Shown one piece after another: positions 54,016 through 64,000 of a stretch of 64,000 nt of DNA. Below the pieces are notes generated by a model that worked only from the letters and a program-made list of their open reading frames with translations, did no database searches and had not been told where the DNA came from. Every line of letters starts with the position of its first letter. Position 1 is the stretch's first letter. Origin of the DNA: Nemertoderma westbladi (taxonomy: Eukaryota > Xenacoelomorpha > Nemertodermatida > Nemertodermatidae); the NCBI GenBank assembly GCA_032718475.1, contig JAUCBJ010008809.1, positions 34,716 through 98,715 of the forward strand, written 5' to 3'. A program made the translations under genes and the position numbers.

Positions 54016-54539
54016 CCCTCTCTACCTACCGTCCAAAATAACGTAGTACAGTAGGCCTAATCCATCATTCTGTTAAACTGCTCTATATCTCCGGGACTTA
54101 ATTATTGTAAGACTAATACTCCACTCTGCTACATAATAGATTGCATGAACCAGCCGCGTTATGGGTGTGCGTAATATCGAAGACGACAGCGGAATTATAA
54201 ATAAGCCGTCATTGTCAAAAACATGCGAGTTGTTCCGTAAACGAGGTTTCATCTTCAATGAATCGACTTAAATTGTGTCAAAAACAATTTTTAATATAAT
54301 TTATTTAACTCAAAATAAGTTATGTTTTCCAGACTTTTCTTTTTTACTACCGGAAAATTCAAACTCCAGAAATTAATTGATGGTCGACCATAAATTATGG
54401 CGTCATGGGGAACTTCTGATAAAAAAATAATTAAATGGCAAAGATTAGCCACCGTACAGTACGTATCGTTTTTTGTATAAACAACCGTATTGAAGCACTT
54501 TTACTGCGCTACTGAATAGGAACTGATTATCTTTGAACG
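54016..54539. other. Intergenic DNA
   Basis: No gene or RNA recognised. Confidence 0.5.
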
Positions 54540-54640
54540 CTACTGCAGATAGGGAGGAGCCTCTTGAGGCAATAAAAATTCACCCTTCTCCAGGGGAAAT
54601 TGACGCAAATAACAGTCCAAGTCCCCCCCCCCCCCCCCCT
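54540..54640 (+). repeat. Truncated copy of the GGACGCAA foldback family ending in poly(C)
   Basis: AATAAAAATTCACCCTTCTC and CAGGGGAAATTGACGCAAAT match 55512-55552, and it ends in 17 C (54623-54639). Confidence 0.65.
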
Positions 54641-55312
54641 TCTCTCTATCTGCCCCTCTTTTTCTGCTACTGAGTCAATTGCAGTAAACCAACACATCGA
54701 ATCATCTTCCCACCCCACTACATTTAATTACCAACTATTGAGTACATTTATAAGTACACCACCACATCCATTCAGAATTATATATCGTTAAGGTTTCCTC
54801 TTGCATACTGAAGTGGGCAAGAGAATGATTCGTTTTCGGTACAATCGATCCAAAGTAGCCTTAATAATAAGGTCTGACGTAGTCAAAGCCTAGGAATATT
54901 ACGAGGCAATTTGTGGGCCGAAATAATTAAGATTTTACCAACTGTTGTTCAACTCCTAGCAATCGATAGAGTTTCGATTTAAAACGGATCTTTGTCGATA
55001 AATTATTAAATATTTTGCTGGAGATTGTTGTCCTAATCTACTACTCGCATTATTGTTGTATATAGAATCACAATAAGAATGAAACGTTAATTTCATTTCA
55101 GTATTATTATCATTTCTTCAAAAGGTAGTGAGTGGGCCGGTTACTGCATAGATTGGGACCGCTGTAGGCAAACTATACTAGGGCCTGTATCATCTAAAGA
55201 AATTCACCGCTTACTCAGTAAATGAAGAAAGGATATATAAAATGTTAATGCTATAGTTACAAAACACTCTTATCAGAAAACCACCATTGATTCTATATTC
55301 ATTGAACTACAG
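54641..55312. other. Intergenic DNA
   Basis: No gene recognised. It ends at the GC palindrome ACGGGCCTAGCGGCCCGT (55313-55330). Confidence 0.5.
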
Positions 55313-55490
55313 ACGGGCCTAGCGGCCCGTGAAGCAAGTCGTAGGAGACAATACGAGTCAAGTAAAAGCTTTTTGTTCTGTCTGATAGTCAATTAGTGTG
55401 AGGGTAGTCCTGGTGATGTACGAAACATTTTCTAGACAACTTCAAACTATAATTATGTATTATGTTGTAATCATCTAATGAATTCAGATA

Positions 55491-55732
55491 GGGGGGGGGG
55501 GAACTGGACGCAATAAAAATTCATCCCTCTCCAGGGGAAATTCGACGCAAATAGCAGCTGATTACTCTCAAAAATAAAACTGTAACCTGTTCTATTGTGT
55601 TTAGTTTAATGTTTTGGTTAAAATAACGTGCTAATGTAACCTGCTCCTTTCCCTAAATTGAGAAGTTAACATTGAGGCGGGATATTAATTCGCCAAGGCG
55701 GGTTTTGCGTCCAGTTTCCCCCCCCCCCCCCC
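55491..55732. mobile_element. Foldback element with poly(G)/poly(C) ends, 242 bp
   Basis: The left end is 11 G followed by AACTGGACGCAA. The right end is TTGCGTCCAGTTT followed by 15 C, so the homopolymers belong to the inverted repeats. No coding capacity. Related fragments lie at 51283, 53815 and 54540. Confidence 0.75.
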
Positions 55733-56149
55733 TGTCTCAATGAATTACAGTATAAAAGCTGTTGTGATTATAGAAGATAGAGATCAGTTAGCGAATTGAT
55801 TATTTTGTTCTATCGGATAGAGTAGTCAGAGAGGAGTCGAGGTGTCAATTGATTAATAATAATAACAGCAGTTGCCATGAATTCAATACAATCGCGCATA
55901 AGAAGTAAGAAGTGATAAGACAAATTCGTTCTTATTTTTGTAATAAATAAAACAAGTTGAGATGTTTCAATGTAAACCGCGATTAACAATTTACACTGTT
56001 CAATGTAAACCACGATATTAATTAAATATAACAATTATATTATTATTATAACAGATTTTTATATTTCAAACTATAATGTTAGCCTTATGGAGAATCATTA
56101 TGAGGCTGAGTAAACATTCAGCCTTATAAGCATACAGCCTCCACAGTAT

Positions 56150-56740
56150 TAATGTTGGCACAAAGATTTCAAAATAAAACAATAATGCGATGAGAGCATA
56201 GTACAATACACTGTGTAGCCAACACGCTGTATAACTAACAGTAATTTAGCTTGCACGCCAATTAATTAACATAGCAAGGATGCATTGGGAAGAGTTATTC
56301 AGCTGAGACTGTAATAGCCAGCTAAACCAGTTAATGTTAGCTTACTGTCTGGGTTGAAGAGTAGAGTGATAATAAAACTTGGCAGAGAAAGTACTTCTTT
56401 GTTAGTTGCCCTTCCTATTGAATGCATTACCAGGCCATTTCTATACATTTGTCATGAGTGCCAGTTGGTGTTTTATCATTGCGCCTATGACAATTTTCGT
56501 GTTTTGGGGCTATTTTTCGAAATAAAACAAGTTGAGATGTTTCAATTTAAACCGCGATTTCACAAGTACCCTTAGAAATCCATTTTCATGGTCCATGCAA
56601 AATTTCATAAAAATCGTTAGAGCCGTTTTTGCTCTAGGTCAGTAGCCAGTAGCCAGTATAGTCAGTAGCAAGTAGCCAGTAGTCAGTAGTCTGTAGCTTT
56701 TTTTTCTTACAGTAATCAAGTCTAACGACTTGCTAACTAG
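56150..56740 (+). repeat. Dispersed repeat family, copy 1, with CAGTAGC simple repeat
   Basis: Shares with 57590-58160 the order GATGCATTGGGAAGAGTTAT, CAGTTAATGTT, CCAGTTGGTGTTTT, TTTCATAAAAATCGTTAGAG, a simple repeat and AAGTCTAACGACTTGCT. Here the simple repeat is (CAGTAGC)n at 56638-56696. Confidence 0.65.
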
Positions 56741-57589
56741 TGACGGACCTAGCGGCTCGATAAGGAACCGACTTTTTATTTTAAATAAAAGAGACAACGA
56801 GAATTAGTATAGAACTAATAATTATGTTAAAATACAATCATATTTCATACAATAATTATTAATAAATTCGATCTATTATTAGTTGCTCAATTCTAGAACA
56901 AAATCGACCTGCAACTAGTGAAGACCTCGTTTTTGAATTTCGAAACCACGCTGGTGCGATGCGCGATATCGTGTTTAGTTAATAAATTGAAAACTCCATC
57001 AATTCATGTGGAACCAGTAATAAGAAATCGCGATAAATGTAATTAAATAAATATTATTCTAGAAAAATTTTCCTCAAAAAGTATGAAGTCTTGGCATTGG
57101 TGAGTAAGATTCAGGATATTGCGTTTAATATAAAAATCGAAAACGCTATCGAATTCCGTAAAGGCGTTAATAATATACTGCAACTTTTTTGAAATTTGTA
57201 AAATTCTAGAACTAGAAAAAATTAGTTTTTGAACGGCGCTGTTTGGGGTTTCGAAACATGGATAGGCTAAAAGGGGATATCGAGTTAAGTTGAAAAATAA
57301 AAACCCCATCGAATTTGGACAAAGCGTTCCGGAGTTATAGCGGATCGAAAAAAATTGACCCCCCCCCCCCCCCCGTTATTTTTGCGTTATTTTTGATGAC
57401 GAATCGATTGGCAGCACTGGCTACGAAAAATTTTTTTAAACATGGAAAAAGTATCTTTTTAAAAAGATTTGATGTCTTTGCCTATGGTCAGAGAATGATC
57501 CCACTCTGTAACTTGGCAATCGCTCAAATCCATTCAGCTGAATGGCACAGTAGAGTAAACTAAAGTAAATTCCATCTACAATGTTCTGA
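56741..57589. other. Intergenic DNA with poly(C) at 57359-57374
   Basis: AT-rich; a 16-C run precedes GTTATTTTTGCGTTA. No supported gene. Confidence 0.5.
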
Positions 57590-58160
57590 AGGGGAGACTG
57601 ACAGAGAGTAATCCAACAATAAAACATTTTGCAATAATGTTGTCATTAATGTAGCCAACTCACTGTGTACTTAACAGTCATTCAGCTTACATTAGCAGAG
57701 GGAGAAACTTGAATATTCCCCTAGAATGCATTGGGAAGAGTTATTCAGCTGAGGCGATAATAGATTTCAAACTAAACCAACCAGTTAATGTTTGCTTTGA
57801 CAGAGAGTGGTAGGGCCTAGACAAACAGTATGGGTGTACTAAGTATAATAATCTTGGCAACCTCATCGATTTATTACTAAGCCTTGTGTAGAAATGCATT
57901 ACATAAGCCACGACACCAGTTGGTGTTATTTTACCATAGCGCCTATGGCGTTTTTTATTTACGTTTATTTTTCGAGCCCAGAGGCTATGGACGGAGTAGC
58001 CGATCATGCCAAGGACCTTAGAATCGTGGTATCTAGCTGCTGTGAAAATTTCATCGAAATCGTTAGAGTAGTTTTGGCTGTAGATCAGCCAGCCAGCCAG
58101 CCAGTCAATCAATAAATCAATCAATCAATCAATCAGCCAACAATTCTTATTACAGTAATC
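57590..58160 (+). repeat. Dispersed repeat family, copy 2, with CAGC/AATC simple repeats
   Basis: Same order as copy 1, with the simple repeat as CAGCCAGCCAGCCAG followed by (TCAA)n at 58087-58140. Short reading frames on both strands reflect the repeat. Confidence 0.65.
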
Positions 58161-58185
58161 AATTGCCAGTGACCTTAGAATCGCG

Positions 58186-58269
58186 GTATCTAGCTGCTGT
58201 GAAAATTTCACCGAAATCGTTAGAGTAGTTTTGGCTGTAGATCAGCCAGCCAGCCAGCCAGCCAGCCAG

Positions 58270-58308
<39 letters not shown>

Positions 58309-58345
58309 GCCAACAATTCTTACAGTAATCAAGTCTAACGACTTG
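58186..58345 (+). repeat. Dispersed repeat family, duplicated 3' part
   Basis: Repeats TAGCTGCTGTGAAAATTTCA through CAGCCAGCC and (AATC)n to CTAACGACTTGCT directly after copy 2, with a longer simple repeat (58243-58308). Confidence 0.7.
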
Positions 58346-58559
58346 CTGATAAATAAAACAATTAGATGCAATGTATTTTAGTTGAGACACCAGATAGTGT
58401 GGAAAGTTCTGTCCATTCAACTAATGCTGAGCTTCGAGGTAGGTAGGACAAAGGAATTTAGTTGCCAAACCAGATGGTGTAATTGTTCTATGCCTTACAC
58501 TCTGTCTACGACAGACGAGGTTTGTTTGTCCTGTCCAAACAATGCGAGCTAATCTCACT

Positions 58560-58750
58560 CGAGTTGAGTTGTAATTAGTTGGCCTTTCCTCTATTGAATA
58601 GCATTACTAGGCCATCTCTATACATTTCATTCATTCTATCTAGCTGCTGTGAAAATTTCATCAAAATCGTTAGAGTAGTTTTGGCTGTAGATCAGTCAGC
58701 CAGTCAATCAGCCAACAATTCTTACAGTAATCAAGTCTAACGACTTGCTA
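58560..58750 (+). repeat. Dispersed repeat family, shortened copy
   Basis: Contains TTTCCTCTATTGAATAGCAT, TAGCTGCTGTGAAAATTTCA, a very short CAGC repeat and CTAACGACTTGCT. Confidence 0.65.
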
Positions 58751-61700
58751 TAGTGATACGCCGAAATTAGACTTAGAGCATCCATTAGGTCTGTAGGCCT
58801 AATGTTGACAGTACTCTAGTAAAATCAAATAAAAGTGTGTTTTACTGGAGTTTTACTGTCCAATCAATATTCGCAATAATATTGTGTAAATGCTACGCCG
58901 ACATCAACAAACACAACCGGCAACTTGAAAACGAAACTGTAATAATCTGCTCTTGATTCTCGTTTGTTGTTTGGTTAGAATGCCAGCCACATTTTGGATA
59001 ATTAATTAACGTTAATAATGTTTGTCAGTAGTAGTTGTCGACGTATCGTTCACGATACCACTAATTATTGCTTAAAAATTGTAACTAAACTATGTGTATT
59101 AGTAGTTTTTGTAGTTTTTAGATACTAATTAATTACTGTAGGAAGGTGTGCGAAGAGATTCCCACCGCACCGCCCCATTGCACTACTTACATCAGAAATC
59201 GGTGGATGTCTGAAATACCGCTATACCTATAACAATCAAATTATCTCTCTCTCTCTCTCTGTCTGTTGTGCTCGAACTCCTCCAAAACGGGCGGAGGGAT
59301 TGCGCTGGGACTTGGCATGTGTGTATAATTTTAACCAGTGGTCGTTATCGGCCCCTTTTCGAAAAGTTTAATTCACGTACCGGCACCGGCGGGATACCGT
59401 GTAACCCGCCACGGCTATTGCCAGCTAGTCTATGGCATATATATTCCAAAAATGTTTAATTGGTTTGCAAATATTTGTTAATATATTATATATATAAAAT
59501 GTTTAAATAAATAAACAATTATCGTGATTATAAATTGCAACGAAATCACATGAAAAAATATTTAACATTGAATCAAATCACAAGGTCCAATAATTCACCA
59601 AGATAATTTATTCAGCACCTTTTAGCTAACCATCAGACCATTAAATACTGTAGAAGACAACGCACGACACACAATAAACACATAACAATTAAAATGAAAT
59701 CTTTACATAGTGTAGAGCCTAGATGATGGAAAGGAACAGTTATGTGAACACTGCTTATTTAATATAATTTTTCAAATTATTTATTTTAAAATTGTTAAAT
59801 GAATTTTAATATTACAATTATTATCATTTAATGCGGTTTGTGTAAGAATGTCAGCGAAACAATCAATTCCTATATCATCATTAAAATTTATCAATCAAAA
59901 TTATGTAGAGTTTGGGTATAAAAATATTCATAGTTACATTGTTGATAGTATGGATGAATGAGTGATTGCATATATTATTATAAATTTCTTGGCCAATTCC
60001 AATACGGTTTATTGTAGCAGCTGCAAATGATAAGTTGTGACCGTTTAGAGGCCGTTAGAACGTAAATTTCCGACATACTCCGGTATTTCCAGGTCGAACT
60101 TCTGTATGAGCTGAGAGCTCAGCTGTTTGAGAGCCAACTACAAGCTCCATCCTGGAGGATACCAGTTCTGTTCCAACCTGGAAGGCAATACCAAGGACGG
60201 TTTCATATCAAAATTCATTAAATTTAACCTAGACTGTTCTGAGATATTGACGTTCCAACATTGGCGGATTTTGTCGGTTTGTTAAGGCTCATTTACATCG
60301 TGGCTCGCCCCGCTGCATTATTATGCCATTATGATTTATAAAAGTGTAGTGTTCGCGTTGGCGTAAATAATTAGAGGCTTTGAATTGATGGGTGTTTTCA
60401 GCTCAAAACGGCAGTTTCGGTCACACACCACGGCTCGACTGCTCAACATTGTATCTTATTATTAATTGTTCTTTATTATTTGATCACATCGATTCAATTG
60501 CAAGATGAATAAAAGTACGTGTTATTAGTCATGTCTCGCTCCAATGCCAGAAAAGTGAACAGATTGCAGTATCAACAATGTACAGTATCTACAAACATCT
60601 ACAAAGAATCCTTTAAGTTATAAATAAATCAATAATGTGTGTTTTCGTGAAAACAGGGAAGGAATATCAATATAATATCCACAGAAACAAACGTTTATTA
60701 AAATCGAACCAAAATTTGGCAAAACTTATTCTAAAAATAACCATAATATATCACGAACGTACGTATAAAATCATTTAAAATACACGAGTCTCTACCACTA
60801 CGACCTTTGCCTATATTGTACATTGTACAACTACCTACACATGTAGATATCACCCACAACCCAAAAATGTACACATCCATCATAAAAAGATAAAAATATA
60901 GAAAGTCTATATACCTACCACTGAAAAATTTAATTGTTTATTAAAAACCTGAACCAAACACATAAAGTACAGAACAGTAGGCTAGGTAAAAAGACCTTAC
61001 AAAACTCTAGTTCTGTGTAAGACGCTTGACTCTACTTTGATTCGATCGACACCTCGACTCCAAAAATACCGAACCACATATAATCCAGCCACAAAATCAT
61101 TATTTACTGCAGCAGCAATGCGGCAATGGTGGGGAACATTGAAACTTCCATACAAAATTGGGCTTGTCAAAATTTCATAAAAATACTTATATTACAACAC
61201 ATTCGATATCGAACACATAATTATTAACTTTACTTCATTACTTCATATTATATAGACCTTAATTGTTAGCGCTTATAGTTAATGGCCAGGCCATATTCTG
61301 GTGGTACACATTATTCGATTTCTAATGCTTTCAGACATGATTTCGTCTCCGTAACAACTATTGGGGCCTCACAGCGACGAGTTTTAAAAAATATATATTT
61401 ACAAGTCCTTTTTAGTGCTGGTGGATTAATTTTCAAACGTCATTCATGTAAATAAATTACAGGTTGCAGCAGGCGGTGGTTGGGGCGATAGGTCAACCAG
61501 TTCATACTGTATCACATGTTACCCATCTAATTTATTTTAGAAGGAGTTGAGTAAAAATGTTTAGAAATTATAAATAGTTTGCGATTGTGTTTCTAATTAA
61601 TAATATGCCAAGTGAACGAAGGAATTTTACTAGAGTATGAGTGGGCGCGGGTAAATTCCGTTGCTATGAAGGTCCCTCGGTTTCTATGGTGAACTCGAAA

Positions 61701-62036
61701 CATTACAACTCGAATTAACCAAAATGAAGTTCATACCTACACTAATAAATGATCTTCTTTTTGTTCAACAGTAACAAAATTAATGCTAACGGAAGCCAAG
61801 CCAGTGGATTATGAGGTTTTTTTCATCCACATACCCGTAAGTCGAAACTTTCGGCGCTTCTTTAACTTTGATAGTTCGATTTAATTAGATCGAAAACTTG
61901 TGTAGCTGGTCGTCGGAGGGGGGGGGGGATCTAGTTGAGAAATAATATGTAGTCCCCGGGAAGTATGTGTCCGCGAAGCAATAAATTGCCCTAGTTTCAT
62001 TATTTTCCTGCAGTTGATATATCCTAGCTAGACCCC
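58751..62036. other. Long intergenic stretch without a supported gene
   Basis: A (CT)n run lies at about 59241-59260, followed by CTCGAACTCCTCCAAAACGG and GGACTTGGCATGTGTG (59270-59330), which looks like a transposon remnant. The rest is AT-rich, with a G run at 61918-61928. No ORF here has a recognisable domain. Confidence 0.5.
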
Positions 62037-63602
62037 ATGCTCATACAGACTATGGCAGCAAAGAAGGTAGTTACGTTAGCCTCTAGATCATCGAATAGGC
62101 AATACTCTGATAATCTACAGGAGCTTATCAATCAGCAGGTTCGTTGTATCAATAATACCGATGACAGCAGGCAATCATCCCAGGCATGGAAATCGATCAA
62201 CTTGCTGACTGGGAGGAAAAGCCAACCAACCACCAAGGTTAAGGCTGAATCACCAGCCGATCACCTCAATGGTAGGAAGGCCCACTTTGAAAAGCTCCTC
62301 AATAATGACAGTGTATTGCCTGATAACTTTGTTAGACAAAAAGTGTCTGAATCTGTGCTAACAGATATTCCCATTGGCGATATCTTCTTTGCTGAAGTGA
62401 AGGCTGCTGCAAAGAGCATTAAGACCAATCGTGCCAGTGGAGTATATGGTGTCCCGGACTGCCCCCCTCCCCTGAGGTCTTAAAAAAACCAGAGTGTTTT
62501 GAGCTCATTTACCCGATCATAATAGACATGTACAGAACGACGAGAGTCCAACAAGAAATGAAAACAAATAAGTTGGTGCCAGTTAGTTCCCAAGAAGGGG
62601 AATCTAACACTCTATGGATCTTTTCGGGGAATCTCATCGATCTCGATTGCTGCAAAGCTATACAATAGGATTCTATTAAATCGCACCAGGGATCCCATTG
62701 AGAGACTGCTCCGTGGAAATCAGAAAGGGTTCCGTAAAGGTAGTTGGTCAATGGAGCCCATTCTGGCGCTTAGAAGGATAACTGAATCGATATCAAAAAA
62801 GAAAGACAGGCATCTGGCTGTTATCTTTGTTAACTTCTTCAAGGCCTTTGATGCAGTCTCTCGCTCACGTATGTTCAGCATACTTTCATTATGGGATTGC
62901 TGAGGAAATTAATGCAGCAATCAGATCAGTATACGATGGTTCGACAACATTTGTATCTAAATGATGATGGTGACACAGATCCATTCGAAGTGTTATGGAG
63001 AGTCCCCCATGGTGACACACTTTCTCCATTCTTATTAATAATTACGGTTGGCTATGTCCTACGCAGGTCCTTAGATCACCATAATCGTGATGGGGTGACG
63101 GTAACACCCCATTAGTCGAGATGACGAGGAAATCCAGCCAGGCACCTATCTGATCTAGACTTCGCTGATGAAATATGAGTACTCCCAGTATCACTAGGGA
63201 GGCCAAAGGATCCTCCTTTCCTAGTAATGGTCTATTGGTTAACTCCACGAAGACCATCATTTTGACAGTTAACTTCGACAGTCTTCGGGAATTGTCTGAA
63301 CGTACAAGCATAAGCTCTAAGGATGGTATGCTTGAGCATGTGGACGACTTCTGTTACCTGGGATCATAAATCCGGAAGTCAGTGAAGACCTTCGAAAACA
63401 CAAGGGGAAGGAATGGGCTGCATTGAATTGGCTGTCCAGTGTCCAGGATTTGTTAGTTACATAAGAAAATTCAGAAACTTAAGGTTAGACTATTTAGAGC
63501 AGCAATAGAAACAGTACTCCTATATGGGAGTGCATGCCGGGCTTCAACTGCTGAGGATACCAAATCTCTGGATGGAACATTCATAAGAATGCTACGCCGG
63601 GT
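62037..63602 (+). pseudogene. Broken, 5'-truncated copy of the RTE-like element
   Basis: Opens near the linker before the reverse transcriptase (SSNRQYSDNLQELINQQV, SWKSINLL-type region, SIKTNRASGVYGVP) and is close in sequence to the intact element at 38246-41999. Frameshifts and stops interrupt it from about 62460. Further pieces match NGFRKG (near 62720), FFKAFDAVSRSRMFSIL (near 62835), the thumb and LDGTFIRMLRRV (to 63600). The FADD motif is damaged. It stops abruptly at 63602, where unrelated coding sequence begins. Confidence 0.88.
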
Positions 63603-63603
63603 T

Positions 63604-64000
63604 CAGCTCTAGAACAACTGGACTCGTATTACCGCAAGGCTCTTCGGGGAGTCCTCCACTTAGGACCATACGTCAGTAACCAAATTATATATTGCCTCAT
63701 TGGCTGTAGACCATTAACAATGGAGGCATACCACGAGTGCCTATGTATATTGCTGCGCTGTAAGAATTGTCCTAATCTTATCCTGCAAACGCTCACACGA
63801 GTGTTAGCCAAAGTGCCAAGAAGCAATCATTCATATGTTGGTGTCTTCTCCACTTACGATTCATCAAGAAGAGCATTCCCAATGCCTCTAATCACATCCC
63901 TTTTTACATATGAGTACAGCAAATCTTCCTTGAGCCAACGACTTCAACCGGGAACGATATCTACTATCGAGAACTACAAGGCTGAATTTATCCGCTGGTG
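63604..64000 (+). CDS. C-terminal part of a different non-LTR reverse transcriptase (partial)
   Basis: An open frame runs to the window edge: LEQLDSYYRKALRGVLHLGP, YVSNQIIYCLIGCRPLTMEA, then SLFTYEYSKSSLSQRLQ. The pattern of a dimer of leucines before LG-P, then VSN-IY-L-G-PL, is that of the region after the thumb in CR1/Jockey-like elements, such as the one at 1700-5465. There is no start: the frame begins at the junction with the RTE-like pseudogene and is out of frame with it. The open frame suggests a fairly young fragment. Confidence 0.65.

Noticed and set aside
54073-54791. Small ORFs in the right-hand intergenic region
   Set aside because: Short, no domains, no splice or promoter context that would support them.

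Overview
The window is nuclear DNA from an animal, most likely an AT-rich marine invertebrate. Genes are split by GT-AG introns. Two LTR retrotransposons, several non-LTR elements, small foldback elements and tRNA-derived SINEs fill most of the space. Conserved animal genes are present: laminin G domains, the APC/C subunit ANAPC15 and the TSC-complex subunit TBC1D7. More than twenty TAGGCCTA-type palindromes make an echinoderm or other deuterostome invertebrate my guess, but that placement is weak.

Layout. 1-1430 is a 36-bp minisatellite that abuts the 3' part of a plus-strand gene for tandem laminin G domains (exons at 1553-1660 and between 5841 and 8506). The 4.2-kb intron of that gene holds a decayed non-LTR retrotransposon (about 1700-5465), whose endonuclease region has itself expanded into a 21-bp minisatellite. 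From 9285 to 29077 lie two complete, recent BEL/Pao LTR elements in tail-to-tail orientation, each with a 5-bp target duplication. Element 1 is 9285-17909 on plus; element 2 is 18143-29077 on minus. Both lack reverse transcriptase, RNase H core and integrase core, so both must depend on proteins from another element. Element 2 encodes an intact 1638-residue Gag-protease fusion. Element 1 has lost Gag and protease but carries about 1.5 kb of extra sequence with an unknown 110-residue ORF.

30143-30505 is an uninterrupted ANAPC15 gene and 32414-34006 a 12-finger C2H2 protein. 35510-38146 is a second 36-bp minisatellite, followed by a full-length RTE-like non-LTR element on minus (38246-41999, intact 1105-residue ORF, target duplication of 52-56 bp). 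Then come a 537-bp foldback element (42367-42903) and a 4.8-kb array of 39-bp repeats (42926-47734). 48058-48936 on minus is an uninterrupted TBC1D7 gene. The last 15 kb is mostly non-coding and rich in small repeats. It ends in a broken second copy of the RTE-like element fused to the C-terminal part of another non-LTR reverse transcriptase that runs off the window.

The most unusual signals are these: seven 5' splice-site-like sequences in the same codon phase inside the BEL/Pao gag ORF; the cargo region of element 1; the shared RT-less architecture of both BEL/Pao copies; the non-TGG sequence downstream of their LTRs; minisatellites whose unit length is always a multiple of three; and eleven long G or C homopolymers.
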